Below, piece by piece: positions 21,691 to 34,500 of a DNA stretch of 64,000 bases. The stretch comes from Endocalyx cinctus (lineage: Eukaryota > Ascomycota > Sordariomycetes > Amphisphaeriales > Apiosporaceae). Within the stretch, counting starts at the first letter, position 1; the number at the start of each line of letters is the position of its first letter. Both the position numbers and the translations under genes were made by a program. The DNA lies in the NCBI GenBank assembly GCA_001600455.1, contig BCKC01000001.1, positions 3,126,441 through 3,190,440 of the forward strand. Reading direction: 5' to 3'. Under the pieces are notes generated by a model. The model was not told where the DNA came from. It saw only the letters and a program-made list of their open reading frames with translations, and did not search any database.

Positions 21691-23554
21691 ATGTCCTCAA
21701 CCAATATCGAGACCAACGGGTCGCACGATCATGTCTTACGCCCTCGCCCGCGCAAACCCCAACATGCCCAAGTTAGTGAACTTCTCAGGGAACATAGCGA
21801 CCCCTTAATCAGCGCAACCCTCGAAGTTCCGCCAAGCGGCCTTACATCTGGCCAGACCAGGTATGTCTATATACTCTATATTTCATTATTATAATCCAAC
21901 GCGCATATAAACCGGAATCGGTAATTGAGCGTTTGGAAGACTAGTATGCTAATCCGCACTACTCTCCAATTCTAGTGGTCGCTCTACTCCCGTACCCGAA
22001 GACGCTCCGGCCTCGACCAAAGCTCTGTCTAGCGCGCGGAAGCATGTTCGAGCCGAGCAGCGCCGACGTCTTTTCCCCACCATCGAGTACGCGACCCGAG
22101 TCTCTCACTTCGATCCCGAGTCTGATTATCGCGACTTCCATGGCTTCTTCAACTTGTTCTGGATCGGTCTGGCCATCATGGGCATCACCACCATGCTGCG
22201 CAATTACAAAGACACCGGATACCCATTGCGCGTTCAGATATGGTCTCTGTTCACCGTCAAACTCTGGCATTTGGCCATCGCGGATTTCCTCATGGTCGCG
22301 AGTACCGGCGTGAGCTTGCCCTTACACAAGATGCTGCGGGGTAAAGGCTCGGTCATGACCTGGAAAACGGGCGGTATGGCTATCCAGAGCATCTACCAAG
22401 TTCTCTGGTTTTCTTTCTGGGTCGCCGTACCGTTCGTCCTAAACTGGACCTGGACTGCTCAAGTCTTCCTCCTTTTACACACCATGGTCCTACTCATGAA
22501 GATGCACTCGTATGCATTCTACAATGGTCATCTCGGGGAGACGGAGAGGCGACTACAGTCTCTCGATACCCCCGAGGGCGTTTCTAAATCTCCCGCTTAC
22601 GTATATCCCACCGTCGATAATCCTATGGGCAAGCTGGCGCGTGAAAACGACAGCGATAGCGACGGCGAAGCTGTCTCCAAGCTGCGAGAGGACTTGGCTC
22701 GAGAGTTGACGAGTCCCATAGGCAATGTAACGTTCCCGAAGAATCTCACCTGGGGAAACTACTTCGACTACCTTCTCTGCCCGACGCTATGCTACGAACT
22801 CGAATACCCACGTACTAAATCCGTAAACTGGACGTCTCTCGTAGCTAAAGTTGTAGCGACTTTCGGCTGCATCTTTCTCTTGACCATTATATCCGAGGAG
22901 TTTATCCTTCCCGTCCTACAGGAGTCGACGGTGCGGCTGGAAGAGGCATCGTCCGCGTTCGAGACCATCCTGATCCTATCTGAGAACGTATCGTGGCTGT
23001 TATTCCCGTTTATGCTGACCTTCCTCCTGGTCTTCCTGGTCATCTTCGAATACGTCCTCGGCGCTTTCGCTGAAATTACAAAGTTTGCCGATCGCCATTT
23101 CTACAGCGATTGGTGGAACAGCACGGATTGGATGGAATTCAGTCGCGAGTGGAACGTACCTGTCTACTCGTTCCTGCGGCGCCACGTATACGCCACCTCG
23201 AGGCCGGCCATTGGTCGCAACATGGCGACCGTCGCCACATTCTTCGTGAGCGCTATCGGACACGAGATCGTCATGGCCTGTATCACCAAGAAATTGAGAG
23301 GTTACGGCTTTATTTGCCAAATGCTCCAGCTCCCCATAGTCATGTTGCAACGAACCAAGTGGGTACGAGCTCACAAGACGGCGAACAACGTTTTGTTCTG
23401 GATCAGCATGATTCTGGGACTCAGCATGGTGAGTTTATGATCGTCCCCTTCATCGCCGTCCCCTATCCTATATTTACTAAACCCCCACGTAACACGAGAG
23501 TGAGCGTCTGCTGACCATGCATGACAGATATGTTCTTTGTACGTCCTGATATGA
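21691..23554 (+). CDS. Sterol O-acyltransferase (ACAT/ARE type, MBOAT family)
   Basis: This ER membrane enzyme esterifies sterols with fatty acyl-CoA for storage in lipid droplets. Three exons (21691-21860, 21976-23428, 23528-23554) encode 549 residues. The catalytic MBOAT signature FYSDWWNS is near residue 431 and the active-site His is in SAIGHEIVM near residue 485, both with family spacing. Several hydrophobic helices precede them (for example LFWIGLAIMGITTML and FLLTIISEEFILPVL). The N-terminus is polar with RPRPRK and a basic patch RAEQRRRLF before the first helix. The final exon is only 27 nt and encodes ICSLYVLI plus stop, matching the usual hydrophobic end of ARE proteins; without it the frame would end just after the GTGAGT donor. 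Triglyceride-forming DGAT1 is the alternative, but the WWNST context and length favour a sterol enzyme. Confidence 0.9.
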
Positions 23555-25797
23555 TTTAGTACATGCAAGACCAGTGTACTCTTCGATTGACGATAACGCG
23601 GGGCGTGATCTAAATAAGAGCGCGCAATATATATTATTTGAGTAGACAGATGGCGACGAGTATATTCTGCTCAGGGAAGGCTGAGATGAATTTATCCCCT
23701 GAACCCCCTTGCATGAGGCAGGGCGCTAGGCAGATATTTGCTATTATTCCCGCTTTCTACAACGGTTTCGCCCCATGACCGTAGCTATTCCCTTTTGTTA
23801 TTTTCTTTATTTATATATGCCTCTATCTCCACACACCAACACGCGCTATGTGTAACCAAATGCATAAAGCCCCAACCAAATTTTTTTTACCCATAGCGAT
23901 GGCGTTTTTTCCCCCTTTTCGGTTCCTTTTGTTGTTACATATTGTAGGGAATTTATAGCTCCAAGAACGGAATCGGTAGGAAGATAAAAATAAGACCAAA
24001 AAGATGACGCAAGACTTGCTATATAAGTAGATACGTACTAGGTAGAGATATATATTGATGAGATACTTTTTTCGTCCCCGATTTAGATAAATGGGTTCTG
24101 TAAATATAGATAATATACGCCTTCTCTTACCTATGCTTGTACTTACTTAAGTCACCTACCGAGACGAAGACGATGGATGATATGCGTTCCATAGGAAGAG
24201 GAAACGGACAGAGAGGGAGAGACAGAGACGTACCTAGTAGAGTGTGTAGAGCTGATCAACTTGCTTTCACTCAGGAACTTTCCCAAGACAGTAGTGGATT
24301 CCCATAAGACGTAGCGATGAACACGTACAAGGAGATAGATAGAACTACCCCTATATCTTTTCATCCACATCTTGCGACTGGTCACGTCTACGCAGAGGCC
24401 GTTTTTATTTGTACGTGTACGTATAAGAAACTTCCAAGTATCAATTTCATTCCATTTCACACGAAAAGAGAAGAGAAAAAAAGTGTCACTTTCTTGCATA
24501 TGTGGAAGTCTGAGAGTGGTAGTTAGGGCAAAGCAAGGCTCTTTTGTTTATATTGATAATATAACAAACATTTAGGTGGAAAAGGAGGTCTAAAGGAGGC
24601 AAATGAGGAAGAGAAAAAAAAACCAAACTAGCTAATTATCGACATTTTCTCCCATCTTCTAGGTCGCGATGGGGCACAAAAAAGAAATCATAGTTGTGAT
24701 GAAACAAAAAATGTACCTTTTTGTCTAGAATAGTTGTCCTCTCTTCTTTACCAAAATAATCAGAATTTCCATTGTCATTTTTGGCAAAGATCCTCTCTCG
24801 GAATCTCAAAATTCCAATTCGCCTCCTTCACCTTCATTTTCCCCCAAAAGGTGATTGGGGGGTGGAGTCAGCCAACCGCCCCAGCCAAGCTAAGCCACAC
24901 AACTGTTCCACGTAAGCCATGGATGGATCTCATTCTTCCTTCTCTTTCGGTCTCTCTCCATCGTGGCAACAGTTTCTGCTTTTTTTTTTTTCTCTTTAAA
25001 AATAGCGAGTGGCGTGGGTAGATGTGTAAACACTAAACCCGAAAGAAAGAAGAAAAAAAAAAAAAGAATAGGACCCAGGAAAACGCCGCTTCCTTTGACG
25101 CCTCGTGAATGATCTTAAGAAAGAACCCGAATTTCAAGTATACCTATTTCAGTATCTGACTTGCCAGTGAGCTACTTGTCATAACTTCGCACTGCTGATT
25201 AGTACGAAGTACCGGGCTGGTAAGTCAGACGCTGTAACAGCCGTAAAAATCGATAAAAAGATGAAAGCAAACATCCACAGTCGTCCCATCCATCCAAGCC
25301 GCCAAATCCGAAAAAAAAATGGGAATAGTATATAATCATTGACTTTGACCCATCGGTGCCTTGCTCCACTGAAATGCAAAATTTATATGTGTGCGCGTAG
25401 ATGTATATGTGTGATATGTATATAGAATAGAATAAGGAAGGGACCAGGAGAAAACCAAAGGGAGACAACAAATACAAGCAAAAAGCCAATAACGATGCAA
25501 TGGCGGAATCCTCTCAGCAAGTCGCAAGAGCGAGGAGCGGGTGTATTCGGGTTAAGGTCGTCATAGGAATCCTTATGCTCGATCGTCAATATTCTCCTAC
25601 CAGCCGATTCGGTACATCGGGGGGTCCAGTAGAACAGATGTCATTAAATCGTTACTGCGTTTTGTAAAGTTTATCGAGTGAGTAGTGAGCAAGATCAATA
25701 GCGGAATCCAATCATTCGGACGCCAAAATTGCGTCTCAATAGCCACCCAGCGGAAGATATACATGTTTGCAGAAAGGCAAATTATTAGTTTGCCGAT
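23555..25797. other. Intergenic DNA, convergent side, no gene seen
   Basis: About 2.2 kb between the ends of two convergent genes. It has AT-rich 3' regions, short A/T runs and a GA/CT-rich stretch at 24,195-24,240. Frames up to 115 codons occur on the minus strand but show no domain, signal or biased composition. Confidence 0.5.
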
Positions 25798-27528
25798 TCA
25801 GCCCGTGGAAACTTCTTGCCCGTGATAGGAAGAGTGCATGTGGGGAGAAAATTTGATGTCCCCGGGCATATATGTCGGCGCGTATTTCACCTTGTTTCCG
25901 AAAAATTGCGTCGACGGGTCAGTCTCATAGTACCCTTCTTCGTAGATCCGGTCAACGTGTGCAGAGGTATTCGCCGCAGGTTTCTGTTTCGATATCCGGG
26001 TCGACTCCTCTGGGTATCTCGGATGAACTTTGTTCTTTTTAACGGTATAATACGTTTGTTGAGGTTCGATCGACTCAGTTCGCCGGCTTCGGCGACGGGT
26101 ATAGGCCCGATCGTCTTCAGACTCCTCGCTCGAATACCGTGGGGCTTGACGAGACCGACTTCGCTCCCGCTCATGCTCCGTCTCCGGATACCATGTGTTA
26201 GAACGGTCCAATGCAGGTGGTGTACGCGAGAATGAGTCGGTCTGCGAGCGGCTCAGAGGCGGGACGGCCGTCACAGTAATCGGAGTAGTATTTGACTTAG
26301 AAAAGGTAGGAGCAACCCGAATAGGCGGGGAGCCACTTTCAGTAAAGACCATTGGTTCCCTAGAGCTGGTTTTCTTGTGTGAAGATTTCTCCTTGGAGGA
26401 ACGCGGCGTATCATGGGATTGGCGACGAGGTCTTGTCGAGGACCTGCGGCCATCTTCTTCCACGGTTATGTCTTCTGGCTCGACGGTCATCCTAGTAGTG
26501 GTTGTGGGCGGTGGCGGTGCAGGGTACGCAGAAGAAATCGCTGGCGGGGGTGTCGGCACAGCAACTGGCGCCGAGTACAGGTAAGATTCGTCGTACGTTT
26601 GCGCTCGAGCTAAGATCGGATTTTTGCCACCAGATCGCTGTAGGTAAGTATGGGCGAATTCGAGGGTAGCCGAATTTTTCCTTTCGCGTTCAGTCGCAGC
26701 AGCAGCCGCAGCAGCCTCCCGAGCTGCTTCTTCATGCTTTCGACTACTGCTCGACTTCTTTTTTTCCGACTTGTGAGCATGATAGTGAGAATCATCGTGC
26801 TCATCGGGGTAGCCTTCGACATAGGGTTGCTGTTGTTGTTTGTGTCGGCGCTTCTCTTCCGAAAGTTTACTTCGCTCCTTCTCTTGCTTCTTTCGAAATT
26901 CCTTCTCTTCCCTCTTGGCCCTCTCCTTCTCCTCTTTTCTATGCTCTCTTTCCCTTTCCTTTTCTTTCTCCTTTAGTTTTTCGCGCAGCGCGAAAACAGC
27001 TTCCTCTTCCTTTCGTCTTCTTCGAGACTCCTCGCGCTTAGACGTAGACGTCTTCTCGGAATACTTTTCGTAGCTCGAGGATTTTCTGGCTTGACGAACC
27101 TCTTCGAATCGCGTTGAGCCTAGATCATCCTCGTAAGACCTCGGAGGCGTCCTGCCGTAAGGACTCGACTTGGAGTATGTGGATGTTCGCGGGGTGGCCT
27201 CTTTCACGTTGTAGTAGGTCGATTCGCTGCGCATCGATGAACGGCCGGGCGTCGATGACGAAGTTTTCATCCGACTCATTTGTTCCCTCAGATCATTGAG
27301 CTTGACGTTGTCATCGTATCTCGAACGTTCCTGCTCATTGCTGAGAAGCTCGTAGGCTTGCTGGACTTGTTGAAATTCCTGCTGTTTCTGCTCCTTCAAT
27401 TTAGGGTCTTGAACCTTGTCGGGATGACATTTCAATACTAATTTTCTGTGCGCGGATCGAATCTCGGGTAGTTGGGCCTCTTTAGAGACGCCCAAAATCT
27501 TGTACGGATCAGCAGGAAGGGCGACCAT
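25798..27528 (-). CDS. J-domain (DnaJ-like) protein, fungal type
   Basis: A single exon encodes 576 residues, starting at the ATG 27528-27526. The J domain covers residues 7-75 (DPYKILGVSKEAQLPEIRSA...) with the HPD tripeptide in KCHPDK near residue 36, so it should stimulate the ATPase of an Hsp70 partner. There is no Gly/Phe-rich or zinc-finger region, so it is a class III (type C) J protein. Residues about 160-260 are an almost pure Lys/Glu/Arg coiled-coil region, followed by an alanine run, Ser/Arg-rich and Pro/Thr-rich disordered parts. The very end (VKYAPTYMPGDIKFSP) looks like a conserved patch. Similar proteins are common in filamentous ascomycetes as unnamed DnaJ-domain proteins, and the client is unknown. 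A tandem TGACG array lies 480 bp upstream. Confidence 0.93.
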   Translation of the reverse strand: MVALPADPYKILGVSKEAQLPEIRSAHRKLVLKCHPDKVQDPKLKEQKQQEFQQVQQAYELLSNEQERSRYDDNVKLNDLREQMSRMKTSSSTPGRSSMRSESTYYNVKEATPRTSTYSKSSPYGRTPPRSYEDDLGSTRFEEVRQARKSSSYEKYSEKTSTSKREESRRRRKEEEAVFALREKLKEKEKEREREHRKEEKERAKREEKEFRKKQEKERSKLSEEKRRHKQQQQPYVEGYPDEHDDSHYHAHKSEKKKSSSSRKHEEAAREAAAAAAATERERKNSATLEFAHTYLQRSGGKNPILARAQTYDESYLYSAPVAVPTPPPAISSAYPAPPPPTTTTRMTVEPEDITVEEDGRRSSTRPRRQSHDTPRSSKEKSSHKKTSSREPMVFTESGSPPIRVAPTFSKSNTTPITVTAVPPLSRSQTDSFSRTPPALDRSNTWYPETEHERERSRSRQAPRYSSEESEDDRAYTRRRSRRTESIEPQQTYYTVKKNKVHPRYPEESTRISKQKPAANTSAHVDRIYEEGYYETDPSTQFFGNKVKYAPTYMPGDIKFSPHMHSSYHGQEVSTG

Positions 27529-28011
27529 GATTATTGAGTAACAAATAGGTAGTAAAAATGATATTTGCTTTCGTTTGAAAAAGAAGATATTGTCGTGTAA
27601 TTGTCCGGTAATTTCTACGAGGCGATCGGGTTGTTTTCGTCTAAGGCGGTGACGGTATAGTGGGGGACCTCGGCGGTAAATTGTATCTGTTTATTTGACG
27701 ATCAAGCAAAAAGGAGTTTGAAAATCAACCTTAACGGATGAATCGAGCTCGACTCGAAGAAAGTAGCGAAAGGGTAATAAAATAATACACTAGAAGCCTG
27801 AATTAACAGGTCAAAAGAAAGGGGTAGAGAACGGAGCCAGATTCAGCTAAGAACTGACTAAGAATAAATATAGTAGAATGGGAAAACAAGACCCGTCCCA
27901 TCTACTTTGTTAATTAGTTTGCTATTCAGTTTTTTTTTTTTTTTATTTTTGTTTTTTAAGAAAGAATCTATTCGTCAAGACGATCGACACGTGCCAACTA
28001 AGATAAGGAGT

Positions 28012-28041
28012 TGACGTTGACGTTGACGATGACGGTGACGT
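28012..28041. promoter_or_regulatory. Five tandem TGACGN hexamers upstream of the J-protein gene
   Basis: TGACGT, TGACGT, TGACGA, TGACGG and TGACGT follow without a gap, and the last continues as TGACGTCG. TGACG is the half-site of ATF/CREB-type bZIP factors. The array is 484 bp upstream of the minus-strand J-protein start, in its likely promoter. It could also be a plain hexanucleotide microsatellite. Confidence 0.35.
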
Positions 28042-28494
28042 CGATCGAGTTGTGAATAGAGATCAAGAGTTTGGGGTTTGGTTGTAGGGAAGAAATATGG
28101 TAGGTATAAGATGATTGATGAGGTCACAGACGACAGAGAAGAAAGAAGAGAGCTCAGGTCGTAAGGGGAAGAGGATATAGAAGAAGGGGGGGGGTAAAGT
28201 AAATAGAGTATTTGCTTCTTAGGGAGTTACTCAGTATACGGGATAGGTGAAATCGTTTGTGGGGGTCGGGTTATCCTCTTTCTGATGTGATGATGTATGT
28301 ACCTATAAAGTACTTGTGTGAAGGGAAAATATATGGATATACATATGGATATACATATGGAATTGGCGAAGAAGAGGGATGATCCGTATGGATGTATCAT
28401 GTACTATGTACTATGGTATGGATGATGGGTTGTGAATCGCTCTTGCCGATGGATCTTTTCTACTTCTTTAGCGGTTCTTGTCCACTATTAGTGT

Positions 28495-28566
28495 TATGGT
28501 GACCTGTGACCATAGTGAGCCATAGTGACCATAGTGACCACAAGTGACCTCAGTGGCCAATAGTGG
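28495..28566. repeat. Degenerate CATAGTGAC repeat
   Basis: Overlapping copies of CATAGTGAC and variants (GTGACC, AGTGGCC) with 9-14 base spacing. A two-copy repeat of GGATATACATAT lies just before it at about 28,335-28,360. No function is evident. Confidence 0.6.
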
Positions 28567-31500
28567 GGATATATTTACTAGTATAGATTAGCGGGAATCA
28601 AGGATATAGAGTGTACTGAGGTACTTAAGTCTACTTGAGTTTTATATAGTGGAATTGCCACTTTAATAGGTATTGAGTACTTCATAGTATTTCATCCTTA
28701 AAGCAATGGTAATGGTGGGTCAAAAAGGAGACAGGGGGGATAAGAGAGAGCGTGAGAGGGAGAGAGAAAAAAGAGACTTTATGAGATGCGGTGAAAGCAC
28801 CTAACATGGAGGTACCTCGGACGGATGAACTCGAGACTCTGCCCAGGTTCCCTGCATAATACTTTGTAAGACCGCAGTTACCGTCATACCGTAAACCTAC
28901 GCATCTACTACATATACTACAAAAAGCTCTCCTACCGTAAAGTCTAACCGTAAATAAATTGAGGTATTGTCAATTTGACTGGCTTAACTAAGAGTTATCC
29001 AAGACTAACGTAAGAAAAAAAAGAAGTCAGGTAGTAAGAATAGCCCTGGAGATGGATAAAGATGAGTAAAGATTCGATAATTCCTTCACGGCTGTGTAAA
29101 AATCAATTCAGCATGATTATGTATATGTATGTTGGTCTATAATCCTTTACGAGCTGAAAGACTATAATTGTCATTTTTGCTTAATTCGTCTTTCTAGGAT
29201 TTGTAACTACGCGTAATTCGTAGGCATAACATAGTAGGGATTAATCGTCCTCTCCGAACGTCTTTCGTATTCCGTACGTTGTAGCGGGGTGAGAAAAGCT
29301 CCCAAAAAAAAAGAAGACACAATTCAATCTCCTCCCCGTAGCGTAATTTGATCTCAGTACTATGGTATGTATGTATGTAGAATGAGGTAAATGCAGGTGG
29401 CTTTTTATGATAGAAACGTAACAAATTTCAAAGTATTTGGAAATTTTATGTAATTGCCATTGGATGTGTATACATTATCAAGCAAAGTACCTACCTATCT
29501 ATTAGTTTTGCCAATCCTCGGAGATGGTATGGTCCATATTGGCTGCATCGGACGACTATTAAGTTATTAAGCGATTCGTCCGGGAACCGGAAGACGCAAT
29601 ACAACCCGAATCTCTCCAAAAAAGAATGGTCCTCTTTTATTATGATTTATTTTCTTTCTTTAATTCTCTGACAGCGGTTTGCCCCGAACATCAAACCAAT
29701 TCTTCAAAAAAAATTCACCTATCGAACACTTTGAGGCAAAATACGAGAGGGGGGCAAACCAAATACGGCTCCCCTCGTTGTGAGTTGGAACCAATTACTA
29801 CCTAGACAAACGTATTTAGTCGCCGTGAGAGGGCCAGAAGTGGCGATTAATAAATGGCCGTAAAAAACCACTCAGCTGAGCCTGGGTGGAAAATTTACTA
29901 CCCAAGAAAATCCATATTCTCTATTCTTATGAGATCCTATCTAGTACATTAGTATAAAAAAAAATACAACGGTGTGCAATATAATTAATAACTGAAGAAT
30001 ATAGAATATAAAGCTAATTCTGTTTCAAAAACGGTTTCGACAAAACACGTAAAGTAGGTAACGGGTAGGTAACCTAGACGTTTCTTGTTCGTGTTTTTGT
30101 TATTTTATTACCTTTATGGTCCAAATGACCCTAACCAGTGACCCTTATGATGAAAAGTCGGTATAGATTTCTATAGAAACCAAAAGATGCTCTACCATGT
30201 AATTTGAATAAGTGGTGTGGAGTTGGTATCCGCTGCACACACACATGTTGTGCGTGTTCAGGTTGTATAACTTTTTTGACCTTATATAATATCCACCGTA
30301 GTGACTTTTTAGGAATCAGCGGTGAGCATAGATTACCCAGCATATTCCTCACACGTCTTGATTTATCTTTTCTTGGTTTGTTTGTTTCTAATTATGATCT
30401 CTTGTTGGCGAAGAAACTATGTATCCGTGGTCAAAAATAAGGAAACGCTAAAAAGAAAGAAGAGACAAACTTCTTGGAAAATGATTCCCAATGCCAAACA
30501 ATTACAAGTTGGGAAGAGTAGCAGTAGCATGACCGATTTTGCTTGACCTCTGTTTGGTGCCAGCTAAACAGCCAACATCCACTTATTATAACTTCTCCAA
30601 CTCAAAATGTTTTAAACAGCCAAGTGGTCTAATTCCGTCGGACGACTTGCATGGGGCCACGAGTAACAATAGGCAATGAAAGGAAAACCGATGAAATTGA
30701 CTTGTCAGTGATAAAAACAGAGGCTTATGAAATCGGAAAGACGCAAATCCGGATAACCTTGTTCATGAATTTCACGGAAACGGGATGGTATCCATTATGA
30801 CATATCATATAAGCCGGATAAGTGGCTCAGTGTAGGCTCACTTTTCGTTTCTATAATTTGACTCAAATTCCCCCTCCTTCAAAACTACGCAAGCTTACCA
30901 AGTAGGCTTAGAGGAACTGGTCTAACTGCCGGTCGATTCGTAGCCTTGTTGTCGCTAAGCCATTCGTCCGTCGATAGACGTGCAAAACGAGAGCCACGAT
31001 AGTAGTGGTTGATCCCGCTCGATTAAATCTCCAAATTTAGCTAGGTGCACATTTCCGTCGTCTTATCAAAGTCAGGATCGTGGCATTCTTATCGACCAAA
31101 AAGAGAAATGTCAAAATGAAAACTCGCCCGGTTACTTGGCCATCGACGTATGGGTTTGATGCTAATCCTCTTTCGTTTCTTCGTGCTGCAAGAATATACG
31201 TACCCACAGGCTATGCGTGCGCAGCTTTTACTGTACGGGATATGAGGAGACAATCAAACGGCCATTGGCTTTTGACGATCCCCAAGTCAAAATACTAGTA
31301 ATAATCTAGCTAGGTGATACTTATATAGTCGGCCGCGGTCGCGAACCAACCAAGACCCGGTCCAGAAGGCCACATCAAGTGGCTTTGATGCATCCTTCAT
31401 CACAAAATAAAATAATAATAAAAAAAAAGTCCTGCACAGTCCTTCCCTCCTGTCACATTTGATTAAAAGAAAACCTTCTGGGACCGTTCACTATCGGGCT

Positions 31501-34500
31501 ATCTCACTAATCAGGTGTAAAGCCAATTGAGGCTAGCAATGAAAAGCAGGTACGTTCATGTTCGTAGGGCAACAGCAGGAGGTTTGAGGGTGTGAAGGAA
31601 TTTTGTCACAAAATGGCCTCCTTCTGCCCCCCTCTCCAGGATCGTGATCAATAGAAAACTGCCTTTACATTTGGTTTCCCAAATGAAAATTTCCGTGGGA
31701 TGTTAGATGCACTTTCTTTCCAGAGCCTGCATGAGAGGTCGCACGAGGAGCCATCGAGCAATCAGGCCGTGGGGATGACGGGATGGTGTGGTGGTGGGAC
31801 GGAGTAGAGCGAGCGTGTGTTCGACCTTCAGGTCAGACGGGAGCGAAGGGCGGAGAGCGTTATCCAGGTAACGAGTGACGAGCCAAGGTTGACGTAAGCC
31901 AATGATTTTCTCGCCGGTGGATATTCAGCCGGTGCTACAGACTAGATGCAGAAAGTCTGCTTCGGCCAGAGTCTTAAAATGGTTATCTGAGTGGGTAAAA
32001 GATAAATCGCATTGAACAAAAAGGGACAAGTCATGCTACGTATACGGATATATTGAATTATCGACGAGTTTCTACTTGACGAGGTAGCAGTTGTCATCCT
32101 GTTGGACCCGTTACGTTGTGTGGTATGGTGTAGTGCAGTGTAGTGTAAGGTCATCTCACGTTGACTAGGTACTCTATGTAATAATAGTACATATAGTCAG
32201 CAAACCACACTATCATTCCTCCTCAAATCCTCAAAAGAGTACATATACTATGTACACCAAGGGCCGGTGGATCATCAACTCAGCCAGTCTCAGCGGTCAA
32301 CGTTTAACGCAGGGGTGATCGAGGATCTACAAGCGAATCGATTTTTTGCCGCGTTTCCACGTCCCTTAACTGATCAGCTGTTATGACCAGTAGCTAAAGC
32401 TCTGACCCTCTTATTTCCATGCTTATGGAGTTTTCGCAAACGTACCACACTAGATCTGTCAACGATCATCGCCTGAAGCTAATCATTTTCGCTCGTTTAT
32501 ATAGAAGACTACGTGATTTAATGTAAGGTTCTAGCTTCAACAAAAGAATTCCCGTGTCTATCAGATAACTTAATACTCTTGTCAAGTTTAAAACAGCTTC
32601 TGCAAGCTATTCTCTATCTGTAGATGAAACCCCTGAATCTATCCCAAGCTTTTGTTCAAGGACGATCGATCCTGGAAATCCTTGCGCACCCCTCCTTTTC
32701 TGACACTACTATGTATACCACACGCTACACTATAACTTCTCAGAGATAGGATTTCAAGTTCCAAGGTGGGGGCGGGGTTGGTTGTCAGATGAGCCTTCAC
32801 CCTACCATTTTTATATTCGTAAGGCTCGTTGTGTTTAATATTTTCTTAAGAGTTTCGGAACGGTTCGTTTATTCTTAGATAGAGTATATAGTTGTACATA
32901 TAGATAATACTACGGAAAGTCAACGGGTGGCTTCTCCTATCGGCCAACAATAGTGGTACTATTATTACTATCTAATGTACCTATTTTTCGCTATTTCGTC
33001 ATAATCAAAAAAAGGAACGAGGGGTAATTTACAGGAAACAGGAATGTCTTATTTATCTTGAATCTTTGAATTTGGGGTTTATTTTATTCCCGCAATGGTA
33101 TTGATTGAAACCGTTTTAGATGCGCTACTGCAAGTAGATATTTATGTTTAATAACTCCGGTCAAGATGAGAGGAAATAGTGTATTCTAGATAAAGTCTTA
33201 CGAAGGGTGTCCCTGACGATAACATGGCCGAAGCTGCACTAATGTACTATGTGTAGTATGCAGGGTCATCCTTTTTCTTCTCCTGACGTTTTGAGTATTC
33301 TCTTTTTCACGCAATATTATCTTCGTTGCGCATAAGACGAGCGTATTGGCGGTGAGGGCATGCGTGCCTGTACGCAAGAAAAAAAAAACCACACATGTTA
33401 CATACATACACAAGGAGGGAAAAGAATTACACACTTGAAGCGGAGGTTTCCTATTTGCTCTTACGTTTTTTCTCTCTCATACATACATATTACAGTACAT
33501 ATACAGACACTTCCGCTGTAGTGTAACCTGAGAAAGAAGAAAAAGAATAAGATGGCTTCTCTTCCATTCTATACATTATACTAGTACATATATAGCTCTC
33601 TCACCTCTACGGCGTGGAATCTAGTCTCATCCGGCCAATCACGGATCACTTGCATATGCAAGTGGGCATAGGCATGTGGCACCCCCTACCGGTAGTAGAG
33701 GACCCTGAATACTCATTGGTCGCATATTCACGCGTGAAGCGCCAGATCCTGCCTATCACAGCATTACGCTATGTACCAGAAATCTTCAAAATCTCACTCA
33801 CATTCTCCTTAGCCGATTCTGTGTTCACTTCGCTCCGTCTCTTTTTTTTTTCGTAGTGATGGTAGTGAATATTCTTTATGGTGGTGTTCGCGCATTAACG
33901 AGACATTATCATAATCATGATTGACGTATACTAAAACCAAAACATCATGGGAGGCCGCCACAAGCTGCATACGTGAAACTGGCCCGGCTATTGGTCATAA
34001 ATTAACCATTAACGGGCTAGTATAATCATTATCCCTGACAAGCCCGAGCCAATCAGGGATGCAGAGTGGCGTAATTTCAAAGGTGCATGTGTGTCTCCAG
34101 ATCTGCATAAATAGGGAGAGTGGGTAAGGGCATGGGGGCCGATTATGTATTTCAGCAATTGTCTGTCGCCCGATAGCTTATAACTTCCTCATGTGAGGAG
34201 AAAGAGGGGCCAACAAGATTCCATTCTTGCGACCAATCGTGAATTAGAATGACCGAGACCGGTATGAAAGCGGGCAAGCGGCCAGATCGTCGTCAGCTCT
34301 TTTTACTCAATATATTAGGAATTGAAGCTAGTTCCAAGTTGATCCTCCCCTCGAAAAGCTTTTAGAGTGGAATTGTATATGTAAAGAAGAAAAAAAATAG
34401 GAGCAAGCTAAAAGTCCTTAGAGCGTTGTGACTTGCCACTAGATTTCCAATGAATTACATATAATTTGATAACTTGAGTCAGGTTATCAGCTATGTGAGG

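Noticed and set aside
24152..24499. 115-codon minus-strand frame with ATG
   Set aside because: No domain, signal, splice partner or codon bias; it sits in the 3' intergenic space of two convergent genes.
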